IMG/VR virus record: IMGVR_UViG_3300005581_000130
Span: 1 to 24,450 of that record
Reading direction: 5' to 3' (one strand)
DNA: 24,450 bases
Origin: a virus
Of the stretch, positions 1 to 7,607 are shown piece after piece. The position numbers were made by a program, and so were the translations under genes. A model generated the notes under the pieces. The model was not told the origin of the DNA. It saw only the letters and a program-made list of their open reading frames with translations, and made no database searches. How positions within the stretch are numbered: position 1 is the stretch's first letter; every line of letters begins with the position of its first letter.

Positions 1-1479
1 GGATCTGATCCCAAACGCAATGACTTTGCGTATAAGATTAAATTTATTATTAGTCCTTACAAAGTTGACAACTTAGAAAGTGTGTACTTTCCGCGACCGG
101 TATTTGCTGGAATTCATAAACAGTATTCTTACTGGTTCACTGGAGAAAACACCCAGGTATTAGACTTTCAGCAAGACTTCAACGCATTATATTACGAAGT
201 CATCAGTGGCAGAGTAGCCACACAAAGCATCACTTCGAGTGGACGAGAATTGGCCAAACGATTTTATCAACCAACTAGTGGACAAAGTGATCAAGGAGCC
301 AGTGGTAAAACCAACGAAGTATCAGCCAATGCCGCAGATTATTTGTACAGTCCAACTGATCAAGCCGAGGCAAAAGTGCAAATTATTGGTGATCCTGCCT
401 GGCTTCAACAAGGCGAAGCATTTGCTGGATTTAGACCAAATCAGTTTAATTTTAATGCATTTTTACCTGACGGTACCATCAATTATGATGCACAACAAAT
501 TTTGTTTGAAATAGATTTTAACCTGCCAGTTGATTATAATATTGGTACTGGTCTTCAAGACCCAGGCCAAAATAACTACAATGCAAACCGTGCTGGTGGT
601 ATTGCAGGACGTGCTAGACAAAGTTACATTTATTATGCATATGAAGTTACTAGTTTTTTCAAACAAGGTAAGTTTACTCAGGAGCTCAAAGGTAAGTTGC
701 GTAAAACATTGATACCTAAAATTGAAGAAGTACCAACTTGGGACATTGATCCCTATTATCCAGAAACTACAGCAGAAGAAAATCAGCAAGCAGTTGAGGA
801 TGCAATTGCCGCAGATGCTCGAACAGCCGACATAGGCAACACCGGACAGGACATTACATCAACACCTTTCTCTGCACCTGAGGCTGGTATTGATCCAGGA
901 ACAAACACAGATGTTAGAGACCAGGCCGGTATTTCAGCCACCGAAGCCAGTTTTAACTTGACTAGTCAGGAACCAGAATATCGATTAAGCCCTGCACAAC
1001 AACCAAGCCCTCCCACCAGCGACGGTGTGGTAGTTGGGTTAGCTGACGGCCCGCCTAGTCCAGCAGCCGCTGGCGCCACTGGGTTGACAGACAATGATCC
1101 TGATATTGTAACACAAAATGAAATAGTTACTCCCAGAGCATTACCAGCATCAGGCAGCACTGTGGTTCCAATTGATGCAAGTCAATACGAAACTGAATAC
1201 AAGGATGCACAACAAACTAGTCTGATTGCGTTGGTAAACTGGCAGGATGCAGTAAACGCATCAAACTCAATTAACTTCCCTGGAGCCACCAACACCACGC
1301 CTGATCCAACAGCACGAACTAATTGGATTGCGGCTAGACAACTTGCGGCAGATTTAAAAGTAACATACAACCAAGCAACGCTTGCTGAGGACAATGCATA
1401 TTCTAAACTAGTAAATGCTAGAAATGCATCAACCACAGAAGGACAACAATTAATTGCTCGTGAAACACGAGGAGGCTGA
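1..1479 (+). CDS. Probable baseplate hub / virion structural protein (5'-truncated by window edge)
   Basis: The frame is open from base 1, so the first 492 readable residues are the C-terminal part of a longer protein; the GTG at 82 is only an internal codon. The N-terminal part (about residues 1-240 of the fragment) is a folded, aromatic-rich beta region with 'YWFTGENTQVLDF' and 'IIGDPAWLQQGE' (I128-E138). From about 260 to 385 it becomes a low-complexity Ala/Pro/Thr/Ser-rich linker, and the last 100 residues are charged and probably helical. It ends 3 bp before the gp5-like spike gene. Position and the 'IGDPxWxQQ' segment fit a hub protein that joins tail tube to spike, the role of T4 gp27, but I recognise this as a type seen in aquatic T4-like phages rather than by clear similarity to T4 gp27. 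The long disordered linker is unusual for a hub. Another tail-tip structural role is possible. Confidence 0.6.
   Translation, partial: GSDPKRNDFAYKIKFIISPYKVDNLESVYFPRPVFAGIHKQYSYWFTGENTQVLDFQQDFNALYYEVISGRVATQSITSSGRELAKRFYQPTSGQSDQGASGKTNEVSANAADYLYSPTDQAEAKVQIIGDPAWLQQGEAFAGFRPNQFNFNAFLPDGTINYDAQQILFEIDFNLPVDYNIGTGLQDPGQNNYNANRAGGIAGRARQSYIYYAYEVTSFFKQGKFTQELKGKLRKTLIPKIEEVPTWDIDPYYPETTAEENQQAVEDAIAADARTADIGNTGQDITSTPFSAPEAGIDPGTNTDVRDQAGISATEASFNLTSQEPEYRLSPAQQPSPPTSDGVVVGLADGPPSPAAAGATGLTDNDPDIVTQNEIVTPRALPASGSTVVPIDASQYETEYKDAQQTSLIALVNWQDAVNASNSINFPGATNTTPDPTARTNWIAARQLAADLKVTYNQATLAEDNAYSKLVNARNASTTEGQQLIARETRGG
1457..1475 (+). promoter_or_regulatory. Strong Shine-Dalgarno of the spike gene, partly inside a small hairpin
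   Basis: GAGGAGG at 1469-1475 lies 7 bases before the ATG at 1483 and is the strongest ribosome-binding site in the window. Its first three bases form the end of a perfect inverted repeat, CTCGTG (1457-1462), AAA loop, CACGAG (1466-1471). In mRNA this could form a 6-bp stem that partly hides the site until ribosomes translating the upstream gene open it. The pairing is seen; the regulatory role is inference. Confidence 0.4.
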
Positions 1480-1482
1480 TAA

Positions 1483-3006
1483 ATGGCAGAGAATATAGGA
1501 CGAAGTAAAGGTCGCGGAACCGGATATAAATTTGATCGTGGCGGCATGCCTGCTGAGGGTGGCCCGTATGTTGGTACTGTGGTCAACAATGTTGACGGCA
1601 CCCGCACAGGACGACTTCAGGTGTACATAGAGCAGTTTGGTGACGGCACTGTGACATCTAAAATACCGCAGTCAGATAAATCGTTGTGGCGTACAGTGCG
1701 TTACCTAAGCCCGTTTTATGGGCAGACACAACAAGGTGCCAGCGGTGGCGTGGGCAAGTTTGCCAACGGAAACCCGCATAGCTATGGTATGTGGTTCACT
1801 GCCCCTGACATTGGCAGTCAAGTGATTTGTTTCTTCATCGGCGGCGATCCAAACAAAGGTTATTATGTTGGATGTATTCCACAACCGGGACTTAATCACA
1901 TGGTGCCGGCTATTGGTGCAGCCACTGAGTTTAATGCCGACAACGATGCACAAAAATCATTGTTTGCCAATGCCAAGCAACTGCCGGTTATTGAGATCAA
2001 CAGTGCCAACGCAAGGATTAGCAATGATCCTAGATTTTTTAACCAACCAAAACCGGTTCACAGCGTTCAAGCCAGCATTTTATTTGCACAAGGTCTAGAC
2101 ACAGATACTATACGCGGCGCTATCACTTCAAGTAGTCAACGAGAAAGTCCAAGTCGTGTATTTGGTGTTAGTACTCCGGGTCGGCCAATTTATCAAGGCG
2201 GAGCAACGCAGACTGATTCCACCAATCTAGCATCTGGACAAACTACAGCAGCCAACATGAAAATCATAGGCCGACGCGGTGGCCATACACTTGTGCTTGA
2301 TGACGGTGACACCACCAACAAGGATAATTTAATTCGTATCCGAACCAGTAAAGGTCATCAAATCACCATGAGCGATAATGGTGATTGTTTTTACATTACC
2401 CATGCCAATGGCCTAACTTGGATGGAATTTGGAAAAGAAGGCACAGTTGATTTGTATTCAACTAATAGTGTTAATGTGCGTACTAGAGGAACTATTAATT
2501 TACATGCTGACAAAGATATTAACATGTTTGCTGGCGGCAAAATTAATATGAAAAGCTCAGAAGCCATGGTATTAGAAAGTGCTACTTCATTAACAGCCAT
2601 GTGTGTTGACGACATGAAAATATACAGCAAAGGCACAATTGGAGTCCTTAGTGACGGAACCCTAGCATTACAATCTGGTGGTGAAGGCAGCTGGGGCGCA
2701 GGTGGCTCGCTGACATTTGAAGGGGCGCCCATAAACTTAAACAGCGGTGGCGCAGCTTCGGTTGATGCACCTACCCCGTTAACCACTACCACACTAGACG
2801 ATACATCATTTCAGGATGGCACTGGTTGGACTGTTGATAGTGGTGCATTGGAAAGCATTGTAACTCGGGCACCCACACATGAACCTTATCCTTATCATAA
2901 CAAAGGTGTTACTCCTGACGGTGCTGATGCTGGCACTGGCGATGCTACTCTTAGCGATGAAGAAATTGCAGACAACAATGCAGCCTTGGGCGACTTTCCA
3001 GGATAA
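1483..3006 (+). CDS. 5: gp5-like baseplate central spike protein (no lysozyme domain)
   Basis: This is the puncturing spike at the centre of the baseplate, expected to trimerise and sit under the hub. Residues about 28-150 look like the OB-fold of gp5/VgrG/gpV proteins ('GPYVGTVVNN', 'GRLQVYI', 'GSQVICFFIGGDPNKGYYVG'). Residues about 266-405 are the spike: 'GGHTLVLDDGD', 'IRIRTSKGHQI', then short repeats with alternating hydrophobics and glycines ('TINLHADKDINMFAGGKINM'), the pattern of an intertwined triple beta-helix. The C-terminus carries 'APTHEPYPYH', like the PTHEPW-type motif at the end of many phage spikes, then an acidic tail. T4 gp5 has a lysozyme domain between OB-fold and helix; here that stretch (about 150-265) is short and shows no catalytic motif. 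The start is fixed by GAGGAGG 7 bases upstream. The family call is firm; the symbol rests on the T4 analogy. Confidence 0.88.
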   Translation: MAENIGRSKGRGTGYKFDRGGMPAEGGPYVGTVVNNVDGTRTGRLQVYIEQFGDGTVTSKIPQSDKSLWRTVRYLSPFYGQTQQGASGGVGKFANGNPHSYGMWFTAPDIGSQVICFFIGGDPNKGYYVGCIPQPGLNHMVPAIGAATEFNADNDAQKSLFANAKQLPVIEINSANARISNDPRFFNQPKPVHSVQASILFAQGLDTDTIRGAITSSSQRESPSRVFGVSTPGRPIYQGGATQTDSTNLASGQTTAANMKIIGRRGGHTLVLDDGDTTNKDNLIRIRTSKGHQITMSDNGDCFYITHANGLTWMEFGKEGTVDLYSTNSVNVRTRGTINLHADKDINMFAGGKINMKSSEAMVLESATSLTAMCVDDMKIYSKGTIGVLSDGTLALQSGGEGSWGAGGSLTFEGAPINLNSGGAASVDAPTPLTTTTLDDTSFQDGTGWTVDSGALESIVTRAPTHEPYPYHNKGVTPDGADAGTGDATLSDEEIADNNAALGDFPG

Positions 3007-3014
3007 CATATAGC

Positions 3015-3761
3015 ATGGCAACCGCAAAATTATCAAATACCGCAGTTTTATTAGCCAATGTGCCAGTGGTCAACGGCATCACAGCCGCAGATTTTGTCAA
3101 GCAGCCAGCAGTCAGTAAGACGTTTGGCAAATTTAAATCCACAGAGATACAAGGTCTAATAGCCCAGGCTGCTAAAAGTGCTGGCCAAAGTGCAGATACC
3201 GTTAGCAATACAACCGGGGTTGGGCAGTTTAGTTTTACGCCAACTCAACTTGAAAGTGTGGGTTATTTAAAACCAGATACAGTATCTAGATTTTTAACCA
3301 ACAGCACAGATATTGTTACAGTGTTAAGTAGTCCCATAGTCTGGACTGGAAAAAATGGCGTACTATCGTTGGAAGTATTGTTGTCTGACAGCAAAATACA
3401 AAGCACCATACAGTATGAACTGTTACAATTGGGACTTGCACAATTAACTAGTACTAGAGCCAGTATTGGTAATGTTGCAATCAATAATTTAACTTCGCAG
3501 GAATTGGGCGGTATTGTACAGGCTAGTGCAAAGTACGGTGCCGCAGTGACAACCCAATGGATCAAGGGACAGGCACCAGCAAGCATTGTTACCAATATTA
3601 AAATAATTGCTCAATCTGGAGAATACGCAGTATATGTAGTTGATGCAAAGTTCCCAGAAAATATCAAAGGCCAAGAAACCCCAAGCTCGGTATCAGGCAC
3701 AGTTACGTTGACTACTCTAAGTGAAAACGTGACAAAAATTATCGGTAACAATAAAGTCTAA
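3015..3761 (+). CDS. Hub-associated protein with a degenerate lysozyme/transglycosylase-like motif
   Basis: A 248-residue protein between the spike and gp25-like genes, with 8 bp to the gene before and 16 bp to the one after. The start has a modest AGGA at 3000-3003. Residues 67-86 read 'TGVGQFSFTPTQLESVGYLK', which resembles the 'GxxGxYQFtpxtLexxGYl' segment of lysozyme-like muramidases and transglycosylases; further on come 'VWTGKNGVLSL' and 'ELGGIVQASAKYGAAVTTQW' (163-182), a layout I associate with phage tail-tip cell-wall proteins. The catalytic Glu expected about 20-30 residues before the GxYQF segment is not evident: the local sequence is 'QAAKSAGQSADTVSNT'. It may therefore be an enzyme relic acting as a structural or peptidoglycan-binding part of the hub. 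The spike beside it lacks a lysozyme domain, so a cell-wall role here would make sense. No signal peptide or membrane segment is clear. Function is tentative. Confidence 0.7.
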   Translation: MATAKLSNTAVLLANVPVVNGITAADFVKQPAVSKTFGKFKSTEIQGLIAQAAKSAGQSADTVSNTTGVGQFSFTPTQLESVGYLKPDTVSRFLTNSTDIVTVLSSPIVWTGKNGVLSLEVLLSDSKIQSTIQYELLQLGLAQLTSTRASIGNVAINNLTSQELGGIVQASAKYGAAVTTQWIKGQAPASIVTNIKIIAQSGEYAVYVVDAKFPENIKGQETPSSVSGTVTLTTLSENVTKIIGNNKV

Positions 3762-3768
3762 CCGATAA
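3739..3768 (+). repeat. Perfect 8-bp inverted repeat across a stop codon and late-promoter box
   Basis: TTATCGGT (3739-3746) and ACCGATAA (3761-3768) are exact reverse complements separated by 14 bases. The right arm contains the last base of the stop codon of the 248-residue gene and most of the GATAAATA box before the gp25-like gene. There is no T-run after the right arm, so it is not a classic intrinsic terminator. Repeats of this size also occur by chance in 24 kb; the location is what makes it worth noting. Confidence 0.35.
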
Positions 3769-3771
3769 ATA
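3764..3771 (+). promoter_or_regulatory. T4-type late promoter octamer GATAAATA before the gp25-like gene
   Basis: GATAAATA differs only at the first base from the T4 late consensus TATAAATA, which is read by the phage sigma-like gp55 with the sliding clamp; marine relatives relax the first base. By eye I found ATAAATA on the + strand only three times in the window, each time in an intergenic gap. The box ends 6 bases before the ATG at 3778, so a transcript starting at the usual distance would have almost no leader. Confidence 0.5.
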
Positions 3772-3777
3772 TCAATT

Positions 3778-4152
3778 ATGACAACATTTATTGGGTTTAA
3801 CACACAAAATCAATACAAGAAGTTTACCTTAGTTGACTTTGAGTTAATTAAACGAGACCTTCTCAATGCTTTAAACATACGCCAAGGTCAGTTGGTTGGA
3901 AGACCAGCCTACGGCACACGAATATGGGATTATGTATTTGAAAGCCAGGTACAAGAAACTCAAGCAGGCATGGAGCGTGAAATTCAACGTGTCTGTGGCG
4001 GCGATCCTAGGATATTTGTGCAGAGTATCAATGCATATCCTCAAGAAAATGGCATGTTACTTGAGCTACTGATTAGTGTGGTCCCTAGTACAAACGCAGA
4101 ACGCTTGGCTATATTTTTTGATCAAGAACAGCGCACAGCTAGTTACGTATAA
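3778..4152 (+). CDS. 25: gp25-like baseplate wedge protein (gp25/gpW family)
   Basis: At 124 residues it has the normal length of the gp25/gpW (lysozyme-like fold) family; T4 gp25 is 132. The family signature is clear: 'NIRQGQLVGRPAYGTRIWDYVFE' spans about residues 33-55, with the conserved Arg-Pro-x-x-Gly (R42, P43, G46) and the following hydrophobic 'IWDYVFE'. In T4, gp25 joins the inner baseplate to the sheath and works with gp6 and gp53 in the wedge core; despite its name it is not thought to be an active lysozyme. It lies directly before the gp6-like gene, as W precedes J in P2. There is no recognisable Shine-Dalgarno upstream ('aaatatcaatt'), only the GATAAATA box, so it may be translated from a nearly leaderless message or by coupling to the gene before it. 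Confidence 0.92.
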   Translation: MTTFIGFNTQNQYKKFTLVDFELIKRDLLNALNIRQGQLVGRPAYGTRIWDYVFESQVQETQAGMEREIQRVCGGDPRIFVQSINAYPQENGMLLELLISVVPSTNAERLAIFFDQEQRTASYV

Positions 4153-4172
4153 ACAGTACGGTTTATGATGTC

Positions 4173-4180
4173 CATAAATA
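4173..4180 (+). promoter_or_regulatory. T4-type late promoter octamer CATAAATA before the gp6-like gene
   Basis: CATAAATA lies in the 47-bp gap between the gp25-like and gp6-like genes, the largest gap in the window, 19 bases before the ATG at 4200. Initiation at the usual T4 late spacing would fall near 4186 and give a leader of about 14 bases. An A-rich stretch follows it and the site has only a weak CGGA as ribosome-binding sequence. Confidence 0.5.
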
Positions 4181-4199
4181 ATAAAAACAACGGACAACC

Positions 4200-7100
4200 A
4201 TGGCACGTACTACTAGACAAACTGCAATTTTTGGGGTTGAGGACTGGAAAAGAATTTACCAGACCTACCGCGAAGCTGACTTTCAAAGCTACGACTTCGA
4301 AACTCTACGTAAGAGCTTTGTAGATTATCTACGATTATATTACCCAGAAACATTCAATGACTATATCGAAAGCAGTGAGTTTATTGCATTGCTGGATGTC
4401 ATGGCATTTATGGGACAAGCACTTGCATTCCGTACTGACTTAAATACTCGTGAAAATTACCTTGACACTGCTGAACGCCGTGACAGTGTGGTTCGTTTAA
4501 GTAATTTAGTTAGCTATACACCAAAACGTAACACTGCGGCCCAGGGATTATTAAAAGTTTTCTCAGTGACTACCAGCGAATCAGTGTATGATTTCAACGG
4601 AGTTAATCTTAGCAATATCACAGTTGACTGGAATGATCCTACCAATACTGATTGGCAAGAACAATTTACCACAATTTTAAATGCGTCATTAGTCAGCAAC
4701 CAACGTGTTGGACGCCCGGGTAATCGTCAAAATATACTAGGCATAGACACTAGTGACTATGCTATAAATCTTGTACCTGGATACCTACCAGTTGTGCCAT
4801 ACAATTCCACAGTGGATGGAGTTAACATGCCATTTGAAGCCGTGAACAGTACCACCGTTGGCAAAGACTACATATACGAACCTAGTCCCAAACCCAGCGG
4901 TAAATTTAATGTGTTGTTCCGCAATGATCAACTAGGGTTTGGCAGTCCAAACACTGGATACTTCTTTTTATTCAAGCAAGGCGTCCTACAGAACCAAGAT
5001 TTTAACCTAGCTGAAAGAATATCTAACCGCCAAGTAAACATCAACATTGAAGGCATTAACAACGAAGACCGTTGGTTGTACCAATTAGATAATGTTGGAA
5101 CCATTCAAGGTGAGTGGCAGTATGTTGACAACGTTTATGCTGGCGCAGTAGAACAATTAGCACCAGACTTGAGACAATTATTTGCGGTGACTAGTCGCGC
5201 CAATGATCAAATCACACTCAACTTTGGCGATGGTGTGTTTAGTGAAATTCCTGTGGGACTTTTTAGAGCGTATGTACGTGCATCAAATGGATTATCATAT
5301 ATCATTAATCCAGAAGAAATGCAAAGTGTGATTATTCCCATCAGCTATGTTAGCCGCACCGGTAGACTTGAAACGATTACATTTACCTGTGGTATCACTA
5401 CTCCGGTCAGCAATGCACAGAGTCGTGAAAGTATTGACGAAATTAAACAACGTGCTCCAGCAAGATACTACACACAGAATCGTATGGTCAACGGCGAAGA
5501 CTACAATAACTTTCCGTTCACAGCCTACAACAGTATCCTGAAGAGTAAAGCTCTTGCTCGTAGCAGTGTTGGTACTAGTCGATTCTTGGATCTAGTAGAC
5601 AATACTGGCAAGTATTCTAGTACTAATACGTTCAGCAGTGATGGTGCGCTATATGAAGAATCTGAAGCAACACCAACATTCCAGTTTACTTGGTTTAGCC
5701 GTAACGATATTGCTAGTACCATTGCTAATTTACTGCAACCGTTATTGGCAGCACCATCAACCTTACAGTTTTATTACTCAGACTTCCCAAGACCCGGACT
5801 TACCGGACTTAGTTTGATCTGGCAGCAAAGCACAGTTGCAGTCAACGAGTCTTCAGGTTATTTTAACAACAGCACTGGCTCGCCGCAGCCAGTTGGGTCT
5901 TTTGTAACCACAAATGCACAATATATCACAAAAGGTGCATTGATTAAATTTGTTCCGCCAACTGGATATTACTTTGATTCAGACAAGCGGTTAAAGTATG
6001 GTGTGCCAGTCAGCGCCGACGAAACAACTGTGTTGTGGGCAAGTCCAATCTTGGTAGTTGGTGCTGGCGATAATCAGGGAACCGGTAACCTAGCTGATGG
6101 AACCGGTCCGGTGATATTAAACAACTTTGTACCAACTGGAGCAATTGCAACAGTAGTAATACCAGTGTTTGTCACAGATCTACCAGCGTCACTTGAAGAT
6201 CAAATGATTGAACAAATTGTATTGTATCGAGATTTTGGACTTGGATTTAATAATCAAACTGGTGAATGGTATCTAATTACATCCACTAACTTAGCTGTTA
6301 ACCAACCTTTTAGTTTAGCCAATGCTGGAAACACATCTGGCACTAATGTGGATGCAAGTTGGATGGTACAGTTTACCACCGATGGCGAAACATATACTGT
6401 GGTTCTACGTGGTTTAAATTACTATTTTGGCAGTGTGTTACAGACTAGGTTTTTCTTCTACACAGGAGAACCAATTTACGATAGTCGCACCGGTACTGTG
6501 ATTAAAGATTTTGTTCGGGTGTTAAAAACTAATAGTAAACCAGACAGTAACCTTCCCTTAGAAGGCGATACAGACTTAACCATCATTGGTCAAGAAATTG
6601 AAAGTGATGGCTATGTCAACGATTATCAAGTCATTGTTAGCTACCGAGACAGCGACTCAGATGGTGTTGCTGATAACCCAGACTTTTTTAATGATATTGT
6701 AGCACCAAATATTAATAGCAATACCAAATATGTATTCTTCCAACAGACTGTAGACTTTGATAATCTAGAACGATACTTATTAGTTGAGTATGGTGTGGTT
6801 AACTCAGCTTACGCCACCAAAAATAACATAGAACTAGTCAAAGGCGAATACATTCTCACACAAATTTTCTATGCATATAGTCAAAAAACCTTCTGGGAAC
6901 TTACGCTAACTTCTACAGGCAGTCGTGAATTAATTCAACGCAATGATTATATTGCAAGAGTTGGCCGCCAAAGGTTGTATTTCCAATATCGTCACAATGC
7001 TCCGTTAAGTGCCAGAATAGACCCAGGCACAACAAATATTATTGACGTGTATCTGGCAACACAGGAATACTACACTGCATATCAAAATTATGTAAGAGAC

Positions 7101-7607
7101 GTCACAGGCAAGGTTCCTGAACCATCACAACCCACCATTGACGAGTTAAGCGTGGCCTACAGTGGGTTGCAAGATTATAAGATGATCAGCGATAATATGG
7201 TGTTAAACAGTGTTACTTTTAAACCGTTATTTGGTGCCAACGCCGCAGAATATCTGCAAGCAACAATTAAAGTTATCAAAGCACAAAATAGTACAGCAAG
7301 CACCACCGAAATCAAGAGTGCAGTGATTGCTAATATTAACAATTATTTTACAATTGACAAATGGGACTTTGGCGATACATTTTACTTCAGCGAGCTCGCT
7401 GCCTATTTGCATGACAACATGGGAGGCATAATTAGTTCAGTAGTGTTAGTTCCTTTAAATTCTGAAAAGAGCTTTGGCGATTTATATGAAATACGAAGTG
7501 AACCGAACGAAATTTTTGTTAATGCCGCAACTGTGGCAAACGTAGAAGTGATTGATGCACTTACTAGTACAAATATCAAAACAGCACCAGGCAGTGGAGT
7601 AATTTAA
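4200..7607 (+). CDS. 6: gp6-like baseplate wedge protein (baseplate J family), enlarged
   Basis: This is the wedge protein whose dimers form the ring around the hub and that starts the sheath-contraction signal. N-terminal residues about 29-110 have the gp6 signature: 'DFETLRKSFVDYLRLYYPE', 'SSEFIALLDVMAFMGQALA', 'NYLDTAERRDSVVRLSNLVSYTP'. 'ESIDEIKQRAPARYYTQNR' with 'MVNGEDY' (from E410) is the other family hallmark. The C-terminus ('DKWDFGDTFYFSELAAYL', 'GGIISSVVLVPL') also fits. T4 gp6 is 660 residues; at 1135 this one is much longer, the extra being beta-rich sequence between about 470 and 960. That part includes 'DSDSDGVADNPD' (817-828), a calcium-loop-like DxDxDG motif as in thrombospondin type-3 or EF-hand-like loops. 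The stop overlaps the next start by one base (TAATG), so translation is probably coupled. The ribosome-binding site is weak. Confidence 0.9.
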   Translation: MARTTRQTAIFGVEDWKRIYQTYREADFQSYDFETLRKSFVDYLRLYYPETFNDYIESSEFIALLDVMAFMGQALAFRTDLNTRENYLDTAERRDSVVRLSNLVSYTPKRNTAAQGLLKVFSVTTSESVYDFNGVNLSNITVDWNDPTNTDWQEQFTTILNASLVSNQRVGRPGNRQNILGIDTSDYAINLVPGYLPVVPYNSTVDGVNMPFEAVNSTTVGKDYIYEPSPKPSGKFNVLFRNDQLGFGSPNTGYFFLFKQGVLQNQDFNLAERISNRQVNINIEGINNEDRWLYQLDNVGTIQGEWQYVDNVYAGAVEQLAPDLRQLFAVTSRANDQITLNFGDGVFSEIPVGLFRAYVRASNGLSYIINPEEMQSVIIPISYVSRTGRLETITFTCGITTPVSNAQSRESIDEIKQRAPARYYTQNRMVNGEDYNNFPFTAYNSILKSKALARSSVGTSRFLDLVDNTGKYSSTNTFSSDGALYEESEATPTFQFTWFSRNDIASTIANLLQPLLAAPSTLQFYYSDFPRPGLTGLSLIWQQSTVAVNESSGYFNNSTGSPQPVGSFVTTNAQYITKGALIKFVPPTGYYFDSDKRLKYGVPVSADETTVLWASPILVVGAGDNQGTGNLADGTGPVILNNFVPTGAIATVVIPVFVTDLPASLEDQMIEQIVLYRDFGLGFNNQTGEWYLITSTNLAVNQPFSLANAGNTSGTNVDASWMVQFTTDGETYTVVLRGLNYYFGSVLQTRFFFYTGEPIYDSRTGTVIKDFVRVLKTNSKPDSNLPLEGDTDLTIIGQEIESDGYVNDYQVIVSYRDSDSDGVADNPDFFNDIVAPNINSNTKYVFFQQTVDFDNLERYLLVEYGVVNSAYATKNNIELVKGEYILTQIFYAYSQKTFWELTLTSTGSRELIQRNDYIARVGRQRLYFQYRHNAPLSARIDPGTTNIIDVYLATQEYYTAYQNYVRDVTGKVPEPSQPTIDELSVAYSGLQDYKMISDNMVLNSVTFKPLFGANAAEYLQATIKVIKAQNSTASTTEIKSAVIANINNYFTIDKWDFGDTFYFSELAAYLHDNMGGIISSVVLVPLNSEKSFGDLYEIRSEPNEIFVNAATVANVEVIDALTSTNIKTAPGSGVI

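Noticed and set aside
82-1479. GTG at 82 as the true start of the first gene
   Set aside because: The frame is open back to base 1 with coding-like sequence ('RNDFAYKIKFIISPYKVDN') and there is no Shine-Dalgarno before 82. The gene starts outside the window.
1182-1607. 141-codon minus-strand frame across the hub/spike junction
   Set aside because: It runs opposite to two real genes and across the spike's ribosome-binding site; no start signal or similarity seen.
3739-3768. Intrinsic terminator after the 248-residue gene
   Set aside because: The inverted repeat has a 14-base loop and is followed by ATATCAATT rather than a T-run, so a classic terminator is not supported.
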